Shown: piece by piece, positions 42,143-54,855 of the stretch
How the letters are laid out: every line of letters starts with the position of its first letter
How positions within the stretch are numbered: position 1 is the first letter of the stretch
Assembly (NCBI GenBank): GCA_905147135.1
Contig: LR990056.1
Coordinates: 4,040,001-4,104,000 of the forward strand
Length of the DNA stretch: 64,000 nt
Origin: Blastobasis lacticolella
Taxonomy: Eukaryota; Arthropoda; Insecta; Lepidoptera; Blastobasidae
Direction: 5' to 3'
Position numbers and translations under genes: made by a program
Notes under the pieces: model-generated
The model's database searches: none
Seen by the model: only the letters and a program-made list of their open reading frames with translations
Told to the model about the DNA's origin: nothing

Positions 42143-42455
42143 CTTGGCGTTAATGTCCCGGTTGTGCACTCGCGCATGAAGGCCTGGGGTCCACCTTGAC
42201 CATGATCCAGGATTTGGCAGATCAGGTAATTACAGTGGAGCGACTGCCATCTGAATTTCGTGTCCATGCTACCAGGGGAACCTGACCAGATTGGATCAGT
42301 CGCCTGAATTTGCAGGTTTCACCACGATGGTTTCATACACCGTTAGAGTTCATCGGTTCAACTAATGTACATCTCAGAAAAGAGTCATCCCGATTCGAAC
42401 CCGGTACCTCCCGCTTCCGAGTCAAATACCTTAACCACTAGGTCACCGACGCTCC
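42143..42455 (-). mobile_element. tRNA-derived SINE copy
   Basis: The copy runs on the minus strand from the head (complement of GGTCACCGACGCTCC, with box B as GATTCGAACCCGG in antisense) to the tail CTTGGCGTTAATG. Most family blocks are present, with small deletions around the middle hairpin. Confidence 0.8.
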
Positions 42456-42817
42456 TTACCTATCTACGATACCTAGACATTTTACACATGGAGGTTTACT
42501 TAAGTATGTTGTGGTTATTATGACGCAAGAGAAACCTTACACGGCCATTGTTACATACAAAAGACGCACTACCAGTCGACTACGTAGATGTGATGTCGAA
42601 CTATATACCTAGATAGGTTATTTGTGTCAAGCTGTTATTTGTGCCCATACAAATAGTTTATTTATTTGGATAGTTAGGGCGCCGCAGTCGGCGATGGCTC
42701 AGAAGGAATAGGTGTAAAGTAGTGGAAACTAATTAAGTTGGAACTAAGTGATCGATATTCCAGACACCAAAACGTTAACAGTGATTCTTACTTACCTACA
42801 TGTATAATTTATTGCAG

Positions 42818-42907
42818 TGTTTGTGTCTAATAATAAGTGTAGGTACGTACCTACAGTGAAATTGTGATTTTGAAAATTCTAAGGCTGGAATACATCAGGA
42901 ACCATGG
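42818..42907 (+). CDS. Candidate 5' exon ending ATGG at a splice donor
   Basis: The sequence AACCATGG is a strong translation start context and is followed at once by GTGAGT (42908), a consensus donor. If it is real, only the start codon and one base (phase 1) are coded here, at 42904-42907. An acceptor-like TTTATTGCAG precedes 42818, so this could equally be an internal leader exon. It could feed the gene at 62449, which lies on the same strand with no other gene between. See the phase problem described for that gene. Confidence 0.3.
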
Positions 42908-43218
42908 GTGAGTTTATTTTCCTTGTACTTAGCTTAGAGCAACTAATAAAGAATAACATGCATTTATCGTCATCATCATAATTCTAGACGTCTGCCAGGG
43001 TCCGCTTTCGTACACTTCCGTCTGCTCTACACTTGGCCCGGTCTTGGGCGTTCTCACATCGAGCAGTTGACTCTCGCATCTCGCTCCGGGTCACCCATCA
43101 TTTCTTGGGCCTTTCTCGAGACCTCATTCCTAATACAACCACCTTTATACTTGTATGCATTCATTATTCTGGAGTTCCAATTTAGGCTAAAATATCTAAT
43201 AAATTACCGTTTCTCTAG

Positions 43219-43654
43219 AGGTGTGTCCAAACATAGAGCGGCAAGTGTGCGCGGCAGTCGCGCGCGGCGTGCCGCGCTTTGTTTGGACAACAGCCGCGCG
43301 CGAACATTGCGTTGAGCGGCAAGTGTGCGCGGCTGCCGCGCGCGGCGTGCCGTCCGTAATCCTGTCTGGATGTGTTTGCGCTTCTCAAAAATGGACAATG
43401 AAACATCAATTAGATTAATTGAAATATATGGCTCATAGTTGTGGGCTATGTAACTGTTCAAACTCTTCCAAGGACACTCTTAATTGTAGTTTTGGTTCAG
43501 ACTGAATTCAAATGCGCGGCGTGTCTCGCAAGTGCCGCGCAACATTGCCGCGCAAACATTCGTCAATAGTCCTAACTAGAGCGCGGCAGAATTGTTTCCT
43601 GGACATGCCGCGTGTTGCTGCCGCGCACGTGCCGCTCTATGTTTGGACACACCT
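43219..43654. mobile_element. GC-rich TIR element (MITE)
   Basis: Terminal inverted repeats AGGTGTGTCCAAACATAGAG, extending to about 38 bp with small gaps, delimit 436 bp flanked by TAG at 43216-43218 and 43655-43657 (a 3-bp duplication). Subterminal regions are rich in GCGGC/GCCGC motifs such as GCGCGGCGTGCCGCGC, while the centre is AT-rich. No transposase is encoded. The superfamily is uncertain; PIF/Harbinger has 3-bp duplications but prefers TWA. Confidence 0.78.
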
Positions 43655-43657
43655 TAG

Positions 43658-44580
43658 GGTCGACATTGTGTAAGTCATAAAATTAAATCCAACGTTAAGT
43701 AGGTTACCTATTTAGATAACAAATTCAAATACCAACGGTAAAGTTAACGTTTAGTTTAAGTTAGCATCAGCACAGAGAAAAAAAATATCGGGTACGTTGG
43801 TGAACGATTGGTTGGTCGAAGTTTATGTAACATCTTTTCACTCAGTAGGAGTGATTTCGTTATTAGAAACGGAAGCCATCAAAACCGGAAGTCGGGCCGT
43901 CATCGAAACCTATAGATTGGGTCTCGGGATTGGGTACTTTCCGTAGATCTAGAATCTTGAAATATGTCATGAGGTCTTACAGCTTAGGTATACAGAAAAT
44001 TGTGAACGGGAGTTTGCCGCTAAGATAGGCTAATGCAAGCCATCTTCATGCGCATCAGTACCGATTCGATAAGTAATCGGTCAGAAGAGAGATAAATAGA
44101 TATTGTTTACATTGAAATGGAGTAACCTTTATCGCTAACACTGTAGGCTTATCGAATATCGTCGAACGAAACAATCGGCACAACAGTGAATGTTTAGCTA
44201 GAATCGCGAAGGACGCTAGCTTGAGTCATACGCGCTATCAGCTGACGGTGAACTGGATGATTTGTGTATGTGCAGCGCTCGCTCGCTGTGGGGTCAGTCT
44301 GCGGTGGCCTGCCTGGAGGCGATAACACTTCGCTGGTTCAGATTATTGAATTATATGCAACTTGGTTTGCTTGGAACGGGTATAGGGCTATGTCAACATG
44401 CCCTATGAAAAACTGGCCCGAACGCCGTCATAGGTTCTCGCTACCCCTTTAAATATTTCAGCTTCAAGATTTGACCCGCACAAACAGACTAACATTAAGC
44501 TTGGAAAAGTTGTGAAAATACCGGTACGAAGCTAAAATATTACGTAGGTCGTTACCGTGTCACAGAATATTTATAAGTCA
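43658..44580. other. No gene recognised
   Basis: Mixed-composition single-copy-looking sequence. The stretch 44150-44350 is less AT-rich, but I see no exon with convincing splice sites. Confidence 0.35.
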
Positions 44581-44582
44581 AA

Positions 44583-44795
44583 ATTCAAAATTCAATTCAA
44601 AATTCAAAATTTCTTTATTGATTAGGACATTAAATATCTCTTTCAATCGTCAAAAAGGAGGGGGGTAGGAAAGTAGGAAGGAAACACATAATGACACGCT
44701 GACCGCCCTATGGCCGTAGATAAACGTATCCCTCGCCAACCACGACCGAACCGTGCTCGACAATGCCAGGCAGAGCCGGAACGCTATATTATATT
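44583..44795 (-). mobile_element. LINE 3' end with TTTGAA tail
   Basis: On the minus strand this ends in repeats of TTTTGAA. The preceding 80 bp (including AGGACATTAAATATCTCTTT and CAATCGTCAAAAAGGAGGGG in plus orientation) are repeated almost exactly, in the opposite orientation, at 53825-53912. This marks a recently active non-LTR family. Coding sequence is absent. Confidence 0.6.
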
Positions 44796-44929
44796 ATATA
44801 GGTATGTCTAGTATAATTAAGAAAAACCACTTAAAACTACAGCAAGAGTAAGCAAGTCCACCAAGGCAGCACCCGTTGACGAGTATAACGCAAGTAGTAT
44901 CTACTTATACTGATTTTTTAAAATATAGT

Positions 44930-45060
44930 TTGACTAGCCAGGCATTTGGCTGCCATCTCACCTGGTGACAATACGGCCGATGATGGAGCATGCCTGTCTA
45001 GAAACAGCCTATTCTCTCAAGCATATTGAAGTTTAGTGTCAGAATACTCGCGGGTCGGCA
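44930..45060. repeat. Dispersed LINE-like fragment
   Basis: TTGACTAGCCAGGCATTTGG, TGGTGACAATACGGCCGATG and AACAGCCTATTC match the fragment at 6567-6785. It is non-coding. Confidence 0.5.
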
Positions 45061-47235
45061 TGAAAGCCCACGTGCGCAACTCGCGGTGGCGCCGCCGTTC
45101 ACCGGTTACCTTGCGTCTCTCTGCGCGTGCGCATGATTGTGTATGGCATAATCAGGAGTACAGGTGTCAGTGATTCGGCTCCGTAAAGCGTCGTCTTTGT
45201 GGCAGGTGTGTGAGTTATCACGAAGCGCAAACAATAATTTGTTGTCACAAAAATGTTGACTTTTCATACAAAAGAGTTCAACGCGGAAGACGCCCCCGTT
45301 GATGTCTTTTATATGAATTTAATTAAAAGTTAATATGCTTCTATCAGTATTCTATTGCTCTAATTTTCAGCGTGAGAGTTGACTATGCTTTTTAAATTTT
45401 TAATGGATTACATTTGAACAATTTAAACGTGAAATTACAACTTTTTTAATGAAAAAAAAAAACAATTTTTTTTATTTAAGAAAATGTTGACTTGTTGATT
45501 TGTTTCGTATCACCTGTGCATGCGCCGCATTGATCGTAATGGTAACACTTATATCATAATACGTCTATTATAAAAGTCACCTACATGTTCACTAACAGGT
45601 TAACTTCTTCACTTATTCGTGAACACACTATCTTTAGATCGGCTAATGCGTCTCTGTCACACTAAAAAATCATAAACTAAAATCTTAACTACTTAGCCGA
45701 TGTGCATTAATTGCTGTACTGTTAAATACCACCACCACCGCCGCCTTTAACTTCGAGTAACCTCTGGTAGACCCTGAGGTACTCTAGTAGTTCTATTGAC
45801 CATTTAAGTACCACTTTACAACAAAGAACTTACAATATCACAAAGTCAAAACGATAATGTTGTGACAGACACACGTTACGGTTCCATTAATATATAATAT
45901 CATTAGCAAATGAAGTTATTGAATACACCTAGCGTGGGAGACATTTTTTGCTGACAGTGACATATTATTTTTTATTATTGAGATCAAGAATAACCACTTG
46001 CGCATGTTATGTTATGTTATGCATACGTTCATTGCCTTCATGAACTGTCAGCGACGAGAAGCATTTATTCATAAACGAATTTGTTAGATATTCTTAGATA
46101 AAATTTAGTTTTAGGATCACAGCAATTGTAGCTAGCGACCGCACCGGCTTTCCACATGCATAAATTCATAAATCTTCCCTTAATTTAAAATTCGTTGCAT
46201 ACTTTATAGAAGAACCAACGGAATAATTTGAGTTTTCGGACAGATAGAGACCAGCAGCGGGGCTATTGGCTAACTCAGTTGGAAACTGAATTTGACATTA
46301 AATAAATCTGCACTACGCTATCTACATAGGCCACTGACAATAGCGTCTACCGAATTAGAGTGGTGTAATATTTTTTATGTCAAATTTAGTTGTTCACTGA
46401 ATTTGCCCCTTAGTGAGTGTGATATAGATTCTGTGTTATGAACAGGTCCGCATGGAACAGAACTGTTCGATTGCGCTTGGGAATCGAATGACCTACCAAA
46501 CCACTGTAATATCTACATACATTTTGTTAGCTCATACATGTATCTACCTATGTATGAAAATCCTATTTAACCTTTTCAACACCATATCAAATACCAAAAC
46601 TGTCGCTCACACGCCAAACAAAGTACCTAGAAATTTACAGACGATATAATTAAAATGAATTATTACAATAAAAGGAAACATTTAACTGTAGGAATAGGAA
46701 AAGTATTGTTGAATGTATGTGTGTGCAGAAGTGAGAAATTACGTACCTACTTACAAAAACAATAAAAACATCCTGTTTTTGTATTGTATTGTGTCCAGAC
46801 GGTGACACCATAGCTGTTCTCCGCGATAAAAGAAAAGAAAGAATAATAGGCACAAGTGACTCGTAGATAGTCACTTACTCAAATACATAACAGTCATACG
46901 CGTTATGTAGCGCATAATTTCGCGTCGTCATGTGTACCTACACCGCGGTGTGTGTGGTGTACGCGACATATCGAGTTGCCTATGCTGTTCGAAATTATCT
47001 CTTATAGCCTTCGACATAAGAACGTTCCTAAAGTCCGCTTGTATACCTCAGGTCTACGCCTAGAGCAAGTCAGCGCAGACGCAGCCCGCACAGCTCTACT
47101 TTTTAGAGTGGCGATGACAAACACTAACGCTAAAATAAATAAAAAATGTCTTTAAGTATATAAAAATAAATGTGATGTCCTACCTACCCTTCTCAGTGGT
47201 TTTTTGAGTATATAATGCTCAAGACTGCCATCTAA
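45061..47235. other. No gene recognised
   Basis: AT-rich sequence with a short TGTTA microsatellite at 46006-46020 and no supported exon. It may be intronic if the upstream candidate exon belongs to the gene at 62449. Confidence 0.35.
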
Positions 47236-47400
47236 GGCCCTATTTTTGAACCGTTTGCCTCGATTCGAACGGTTTTGATTTTCCTACGTTTGAACCGTAC
47301 GCGTTCAGTGTAGCCAATGTTGGATTTGAAAAATATGGAATTTTTTATGCCGAAAATCGAAGTTGAAAGCGTCCGAATCGAGGCGAGCGATTAAAAACTC
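47236..47400. mobile_element. Possible MITE with inverted repeats
   Basis: The block GTTTGCCTCGATTCGAACG near 47253 is inverted as CGTCCGAATCGAGGCGAGC near 47370, with a spacer of about 100 bp. Outer bases (CCCTATTTTTGAACC / TTAAAAACTCTATTTT) are also loosely complementary. A GC-rich stretch of unknown origin follows at 47420-47560. Confidence 0.4.
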
Positions 47401-47744
47401 TATTTTTCTCCCCTGAGTGCTCGCATAACCGCCGCCCTGCCGCCGGCCCTGCGCCGAAGCTCCGCAAACCTATCACCGCCCACCGGCGCGCGCGCACCCG
47501 CCTTGCGCAACCATCCATCGGCAGGATAACAATGCTTGTGAAACCCGCCCACTGACACCTTCGGCCAGATGGTCGGAACCAGTGTGAAGCTATAGGGAAT
47601 CGGCGAACGTTTTGCTTGCTTTCGTACCTGTATCCGTCACTGGATTTGAGCCTCCTACACGTTTGTGGAGGGGTTTGCCGTCAACGCAAAGATGTAAAGT
47701 TTATGCCCACGCTTAGCTGGTAGTGATAGCAGTGTTCTTGTTAC

Positions 47745-47915
47745 ACAGTCGCCTGAATGTGCAGGTTTCCTTGCGATGGTTTCCCTCACCCTAAGAGCAT
47801 CGGTTAGTGTTCACTAAATGTAGAAAATGTCACTGGTACATGGCAGCACCGGGGGTCGAACCTGATACTTCTCGCTTACGAGTCAGATCCGCCAATCACT
47901 TGGCCACCGACGCAC
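47745..47915 (-). mobile_element. tRNA-derived SINE, 5' half
   Basis: The antisense head (TTGGCCACCGACGC) and box B (GGGGGTCGAACCTGATAC) are present, through to CAGTCGCCTGAATGTGCAGG. The 3' half of the family is missing. Confidence 0.7.
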
Positions 47916-49100
47916 TCTCACTTCATTACTTCTTCGTTTAGATTCTGCTATAGTTAGACTTTCTTGAAATTTAAAAAGGTAATTTCCCTTCGAATTCATA
48001 TCACCAACCTTCAACATCCGTAATGGCCGTCTAAGTACCTAGATACATTATCAGTAGCTATATACCTATTGAGGTAGCATTTATCCTCAAATCGAAAACT
48101 GGCAAATTGCCTGGGGAAAGTACCAAGTACCTTACAAGGCTCGTAGCTCACTTTTATCATCGGAACCTGTTATTTATCACGTCAGCAGTCGCTACGGTGC
48201 ACAATCCGAGGAGTACCTACAGGCTTATCATACACCCACTTGGTTTGACACCGTAACGGCTCTGAGGTGTACGGTAATGCTACTGGCACGGTAGCGGCTT
48301 CATTTAATTTCTTTTGATTATGTAGGTTATTCTAGCTAGTCTAGCTAGAATAAATACTTACCTAAATAATTTAGAAACGGTTCAAAATTTACAATACATT
48401 TTGTTGGGCGCCAAATTATTGGAAAGAAATAGCTAATTAATTTTTAAAATGTTTGCACCTATACATATGTATAGGTAGTTTAATAATACTGATTATTACT
48501 ATTATTAGTGATTGGTTTAATTTATGATCTGTAATTTTATCCATCCACCACATAAATGAATGGCAGGTTTACCTTTACTCTACAGCTGGCTGTCTCTATC
48601 TATGAGTTTATTATGTAGTATTACTTAAAGAAAATAGGTACCACGACGCCGCCGGTATAATATTACATTAAAGTTTTTTAAGTAGGTATAAATTCTAAAC
48701 AAACAGCGGCGTTCCAATGCAGTGGTGATTATTTTCTGTAGGTACCATTAGATCCAGACTTTATTCTCTAAAGACTTAGGTTTAAATTTATTGTACCTAA
48801 ATTAGTAGATAATATATCTGTAAGTCTACGAACGGTATACGGTATTCAACGTACAGATGAGAGACAATTAAATAGTTTAAAAAATAAAAGCGCATGGTGC
48901 ATCGTAATCGGGGTCATATGCACATCGGCAACCAGTTTGCCAGTCGCCGTACTGTGTTCTATACTGTGACGCAACACTTGATTCGAATCGCGCACGCGTC
49001 GTCTAGTCGACAGTACGCGCGCGAAACGTTTGGCTGTACAAAAAATAAACACTTGCCTAATCTCTGGCGAAAAAAAGTTTAGTCCGAAATTCGAACGCGT
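47916..49100. other. No gene recognised
   Basis: AT-rich sequence with frequent TAGGTACC motifs. I see no repeat family or exon that I can support. Confidence 0.35.
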
Positions 49101-49269
49101 CGCGCCCATTTTCTTATCACATAAAAAGAAATCCAGTGAGTTAGTGATAACGAGTGCATGTACAAGTGTTTGTTATTCGCGAAGTTTATTCAAAGTATTT
49201 GTTCTATATTTGAAACAATTAACGGTCGTTGATTTTTAAATAGTGAAGTGTTTGTTTGCTGTGTTATTT

Positions 49270-49312
49270 ATGGAATTTGAGCAAGGAGTTTTTATATACA
49301 GCCACGATTCAG
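49270..49312 (+). CDS. Candidate first coding exon
   Basis: An ATG in a long AT-rich leader-like context opens MEFEQGVFIYSHDS and reaches a donor GTTGGT after TCAG, in phase 1. The peptide is not recognised. Neither neighbouring frame continues. It could be an alternative first exon of the gene whose exons start at 62449, which is on the same strand with nothing else between. The leader probably starts in 49000-49150. Confidence 0.4.
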
Positions 49313-51220
49313 GTTGGTTTTAATTAAGCATTTGTTTTTGTTTAATTAACGATATCAAAACCACAAAATGATAAGGAAACTTAACACATTCGACTGATTT
49401 ATCTTGTAGTTCTAACTTTGGTACATTTGAAATTCAAAAAGTCCAACAAAGCTCGTAATTATAATACTTAGGTAATGCTATTGCGCCATGTAGATTACCT
49501 ATGTATAATATGTTAGTAGAAATTAGCCGGGAATAAATACAATACATAGTAACTTATTAAATAAAAATAAATAAATATTATTTATTTCATGTTTCGTAGA
49601 GTCACAGACTCATTAGTTTTCATTAATAATAATTGTTTATTATATTAAATACATTCACCTTTAGAATTACCATGTCACTTTAGGATCAATTTATGTCAAA
49701 ATAATTAAATAAGAACGAAATAAACATAGACTAATGGTATACAATAGGTACTAACAAAACATAAAATAGGCATGTAGAGCTAGGTTACTTTAACAGCTTT
49801 TAAATATAATTGAGCTCAATTTTAGGTCAGAAACTCCCACAATTTAATATTCATCGCCTAACCTAACCAACATGGAGATGATAATTAATTGTTTATGACC
49901 ATACATTTTCAACGGACCATTAAGCCGTTAAAAAAATAATTTTTATTGTAGCTTTTTAAGGCTATTCTTGTTTTGACACCATATCAATTTATTTTACGTA
50001 TTTAGTAAGTGTATTTCAAACGACGACTGTGAATTCGAAACGAAATATAGCCGTACTTACCTATATTAGGTAGGTAGATGAGTCACGTAGGCATAGTTAG
50101 TAGTACAATTTTTTTTTGCCACTTTCCATCAGGTGCACCTGTCCGTCCCTAGGCAAAAAACAACCAAGTTTCCTAAATACTAGCAATTCAAGTGAATACT
50201 AAAGGGAGAGTAGAGGACTGGGAAGGGATATAGGCCTCCCCTAACTATGTTTTTGGCTTTGTAGTTTGTACCGACAGACAAAGATAGCTTTTCATTATAA
50301 AATAATGAAATTGTGAAATAACATGAAATATAGGTAGTAGGTATGACGTTAGATTAATAAATATTTTAATTTTTACTTTAGTAAATACTTATTACGACTT
50401 TAGTTTAATAAATCGTCGGTCACCGATGCATCAGCTGATAAGGTCCCAGGCCAGGCCGTCATAAATGTCAATGTCTCGTCAGTCCGGCTGTCTGACTCTG
50501 ACTATTGCGAAAATGTGAATTTCAAATACGTTGCTCTTTGCAGCTGTACCTTCTAGGTTCAATGCTGTGTGGAACTTGATTATGATCATTGGTCTAAGCT
50601 AGAGAAGAATTTAACATTTACAATTTAGTTCTAGTGAGTTCAAGCAACAACGGAACCTCGATTTTACAAGGCAGATAGCTATGTTGCTTTGGATTAGATG
50701 CTGATTGCTTCGAGCCGTTCTCGGCGGTTTTCAGTTTTCTATCCATTGAGTTGAATTTAGTTATCCTAGGTAAGTATATACCTAATCTTATTAAGTACTT
50801 GAATACAAACGCACACACTTTACTCAATTGTTAAGGTGAACGGAAATTAAATACCGAAACAATTTATGAATTCTTATCTTTCCTTTGACACCTACTTACT
50901 TAGCTTGAATGGGCCATGACGTATTTTTAAAGGGAGTTACCGTTAAGTATGTACTTAGATCTACACGCTTGTATCGTCATAATTTCCACAAATAGGTAAG
51001 AAGTGAATAACTACTGCAGCGCAAAAGAAAACAAAGAATGACTGTTCTTTACATTATTTATATCTTTGTCACAATATTATCGATAAAGGTACCTACATAA
51101 CGATAACATTCTTTGCGTATGTATTCTATCCGATATCAGTTTCTAATCTTTATTCTGTACTTATCAACTATTAACCGTTATGTAGCCATTCCTACACGCT
51201 GTCATATACACATGTGGACA
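49313..51220. other. No gene recognised
   Basis: AT-rich sequence. 50110-50160 (TTGCCACTTTCCATCAGGTG) resembles the 3' UTR of lepidopteran LINEs in passing. Otherwise nothing can be assigned. Confidence 0.35.
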
Positions 51221-51405
51221 CTAGTGGACCCGGCGCGACTTCGTTCGCGTACACCTACTTTGCCCACTTACCTACCCTATTTTTCTTGCTTATTAACTTT
51301 CCTCTTGAAACAGTCTATCTATTGTTGAAATCGCATTCAAATCCGTTGCGTAGTTTAAAAGATCTAAGCGTACTTACATTGGGACAGACGGCGGGAAGCG
51401 ACTTG
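51221..51405 (-). mobile_element. Helitron-like fragment with CTAG terminus
   Basis: CTAG at 51221 followed by TGGACCCGGCGCGACTTCG is the minus-strand 3' end. The body continues through AAAAGATCTAAGCGTAC to GACGGCGGGAAGCGACTTG. It closely matches the copies at 283, 8843 (opposite strand) and 10541. Confidence 0.58.
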
Positions 51406-52624
51406 AAGGGTCATCCATATATTAAGTTCACACCTAGGGGGAGTCGGAGGGGTCAAAATGTGACTTGTGTGACAACGGGATGGGAGGAGTCGTGAATTTT
51501 GTGACGTCACATGTCAAAATCTAAAGTTTTAAGCCTGGATTACTTATGCTATGTTTCAGCATGATTGTTACTAGGCTTGTTATGGCTTCCCGAGACGGTT
51601 TCATTCAAAACATTCATTCATACGAAGGAAAGGATGTTCTTAAAATTTAAAGGTCACTTACCTACGACTACAATTACAAAAAAACCTAAATAAATTGACT
51701 TAGGTATTATTAAGATTTCTGTGCCGCATCCCAGGTGCAGGTGGAAGTTGGCCTGAACCATATTTGTTTTTTAGATTAGTCTTTTTGAATTTTCTGTGTA
51801 AATATTTTATGTGTACCTGACTAATAATCAATTTCTAGTTCTTTATTATAGAAACAACGAATTTAAAAAAATTCTTAACTGCCACTTTCACTTTCATTCG
51901 CGTCATTGTCACCTGTTGTCTAACGGGCTTCACACATCGGGCAAGGCAAGGCAAGGCAACCCAAACACGAACAGGTACCTACATTGCGGCGACAACTCGA
52001 TGAGTGGGCGCGTGGCGCAAGCGTTCCAGATATCGATCTAGTCGCGCCTAGGCTGCGCGGGCGCGGATTTAGGCAGACGATGTAGATATATGACAGTTGT
52101 TGGGTGAATTTATTAGCCGCAGGTAATTTGCCCGAGGCTGTCCTCATTTTGATTTACGTCGACAAAGATCGAATCGATCGATCGATCGATCGACGAAGAT
52201 ATGTTTAACATATGGTTACTCACCAAATTTCGTGAAATTAAGAAGTGCGCGCTTGGTTTTATCAAACCAGGGGCACGGATCAAAATGGTTAGCTAATTTT
52301 GCGTTTACCCATTTCCAATTTGGCCAAGATATAAGTTCCTCTTAATAGTTTGAACCCCTAGTATTGATAAATATCCAATGATCTATGGTTGTATCATTAT
52401 TGGTTAAATGTTTACAGAAATCCGAACTGGGGTAAAAACGGTTACGACTACGGCTAGGTTGGCAACTGGTACAGTAGAATTTAGCGTCAACCGCTTCTAT
52501 TAACGAGTGTCATACAAAGCACCTAATTTCATAGGAGCAGACCCAGCTATGGTCCATTAAATAGGCAGCATTACAAAGATTTTGACATATTGGTACATAT
52601 CTTTTTACTAATCCTATCATATCC
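51406..52624. other. No gene; short GATC microsatellite
   Basis: Unassigned sequence containing a perfect run of ATCG repeats at about 52171-52192 (self-complementary) and a short AGGCA repeat at 51941-51958. No supported exon. Confidence 0.4.
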
Positions 52625-52830
52625 TACTAATATTATAAATGTGAAATTTTGCAAGGATGTTTGGATGTTTGTTACTCCTTCACGCAAAAACTACTAACGG
52701 ATTTTGATGAAATTTTACTGTAATCTAGCTTATAACCTAGAGTACCACATAGGTTATAATTTACCCTGAAACTCAATGCAGTTCCAGCGGAAACGGGTCC
52801 GGAACGTAATAACCGAATTTTACCCGGACA
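52625..52830 (+). repeat. Dispersed lepidopteran repeat
   Basis: It starts TACTAATATTATAAATGTG, continues with GTTTGTTACTCCTTCACGC and CGGATTTTGATGAAATTTTA, and ends with GGTCCGGAACGTAATAACCG. It is the most complete copy of the repeat that is split at 191-670. It is non-coding. Confidence 0.55.
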
Positions 52831-52854
52831 GTTTTCTGTAAATATTTTCAACAC

Positions 52855-52960
52855 TGGGATCTTCAGCCCGCCTGCCAACAGTGGAGATTTATGGCAGTAT
52901 CCTGTTTAGTCAGCGGGTGGACTCCGTCCGGTAGTGGACTGTTGGGCTTGCGATTACTCT
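52855..52960 (+). repeat. 3' fragment of the 255-bp element family
   Basis: CGCCTGCCAACAGTGGAGAT, then TAGTGGACTGTTGGGCTTG, correspond to the 3' half of the element at 61101-61355. The 5' half is absent. Confidence 0.55.
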
Positions 52961-53183
52961 TAGTTTAGTATCTAATATCTACCTGCGATACCTGCTATCT
53001 CGATGTCACCTCGATGTAAAACAACATATATCGCGAGATATCGCTGTGAGTTATCCTTCGACATGTGCGTGCTTGTCTACTTTCATACATTTGTTTTACA
53101 TTGAGATAGTGACAGAAACCGCGACCGCCAGGTATCGGAGATAAGCATTTCCGACATGTTATTACCCTAATTAAATTGCAATA

Positions 53184-53912
53184 GTGACCTCCAAAGATAT
53201 ACTTAAACCATGCATAGACAGTTACCACTTTCCAACAGGTGAGCATATGGGCCTTATTAGAAAGCTCGAAGCCACTCGGCGTGCAATGGAAAGAGCTCTA
53301 CGCGATAAGATCAAAACCAAGGTCAACGACACTGGTTTCAGAAACGCAAATCTGAAAGGGAATAGATATGCCTCGTAGCTTGGAACGATGGCCGATAGGG
53401 AGGAAAGGCTCTCGATTGGCGACCATAGGGGGGCGATTCTCGCTTTGAGACATCCCGAATTCAATATCTTCTCTAGCCTTAAAAGTGTATTAAAAATCAC
53501 TGGAATTGATCTTCGACAATATACGACTCCCGAAGATAGCTAGAGCTCGTCTAGTTTAAAATGACGCGCCCCACTACTTAGTTAGTTGCTTTCGATGTGT
53601 GTTACTTCATCTGTGTGGGAGCCAATGAACGACGCGTGCTCCTACGTTTGAATTACACCGGCAAATGAATGACCAATTACAACGGCATTTGTATATGTAT
53701 TGCGTCCATATTTTAAACTTGCTTGTGTGCGTTAATGCGATAATGGAGCGCGTCATCTTAGATTAGACGAGGCTACACGATGGGTTCAGATTTTCATTTC
53801 TACCTTCCTAAGATTCCGAAGATTCCTACTTTCCTACCCCCCTCCTTTTTGACGATTGAAAGAGATATTTAATGTCCTAATCAATAAATAAATTTTGAAT
53901 TTTGAATTTTGA
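53184..53912 (+). mobile_element. Degenerate LINE pieces ending in a TTTGAA tail
   Basis: 53245-53310 encodes LIRKLEATRRAMERALRDK, similar to the RT-thumb segment of RTE-type LINEs (kL..TqRAMERaml). The downstream frame has no family match. 53825-53912 is a non-LTR 3' end with a TTTTGAA tail, nearly identical to the inverted copy at 44583. Whether these pieces belong to one element is unclear. Confidence 0.45.
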
Positions 53913-54855
53913 GCTGAGAAAATATTTTTGGCCGCAATAGACTTATTCTCGAGAGATTTATTCTCGACGATCTTTGTCAATCCTCTACTGAGATCTTCAC
54001 AGATCGTTTGTGTTGTCAAAGATCGTTTCCAAGGGCATTTTAATAGATATATTTAGCTTGAAAAAATGTCGAATTCGAAACGTCACTGCACGAGACTAGG
54101 CCCCCTGGACAGGTACAAAGTCGGTGGGCACGGATGGCGCCCATATGTAGTCGGCAGCAGTATGTACGTACTTACATAAACATTCTAGTATCGTAACTTT
54201 TTTGTTAAATCATAACAACAACATTAGAAATGTCCAAGAAAAGTTATTGTGACATGGTACTAAAACGTGTAAGTACAAGGATGTTGAAAAGGTGCTCTAT
54301 GGGTCTATTTTATCTTCGGCGGCTGCGGTTGTATTGTATTGCACCTACCTGAAATTCCTGTAACTAAAAGGAGTAGCGTTATACGTTTTAGCGTCGCGCA
54401 GCGCTGCGCAAATTAGTCAGCGTAACGTGACGAATGTAGGAACTCGCTCGTACAAAGTGAAACAAACCTAATAAAATTCGAGTACGTCTCTGTCACATTA
54501 TTTATATTAAAGTTTTCACTAAGTATATGCGCCGACGCAGCGTGGGAATGGCTCGGAACCGCGGATTGGATATTACAGCGCTACCAACTTATCTATTCAG
54601 GCGACAAAATCGGAACTATAGACATCGTTTAGTAAACGCGTTAAACTAGCTACACTAGCGCCGCCGTCTACTGAACTAATAAGTTGGTTGGTAGCATGTC
54701 TCGGCTTCCTGCGAACGCCTGCGGGCGCCGACTTTGACACCGAAAGCTGAGCATTCGGAAATGTTTCGCTTGCATAATGGGCTTTAAGACATAATCAACC
54801 ACTGACACACACTATGTCCACCACTGATGACATTTTAGTGTCTACCATCGACTCA
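53913..54855. other. No gene; imperfect inverted repeat
   Basis: Around 54582 GCTACCAACTTAT is loosely inverted as ATAAGTTGGTTGGTAGC at 54679-54695. The stretch 54530-54740 is richer in GC than the flanks. No exon is supported. Confidence 0.35.
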
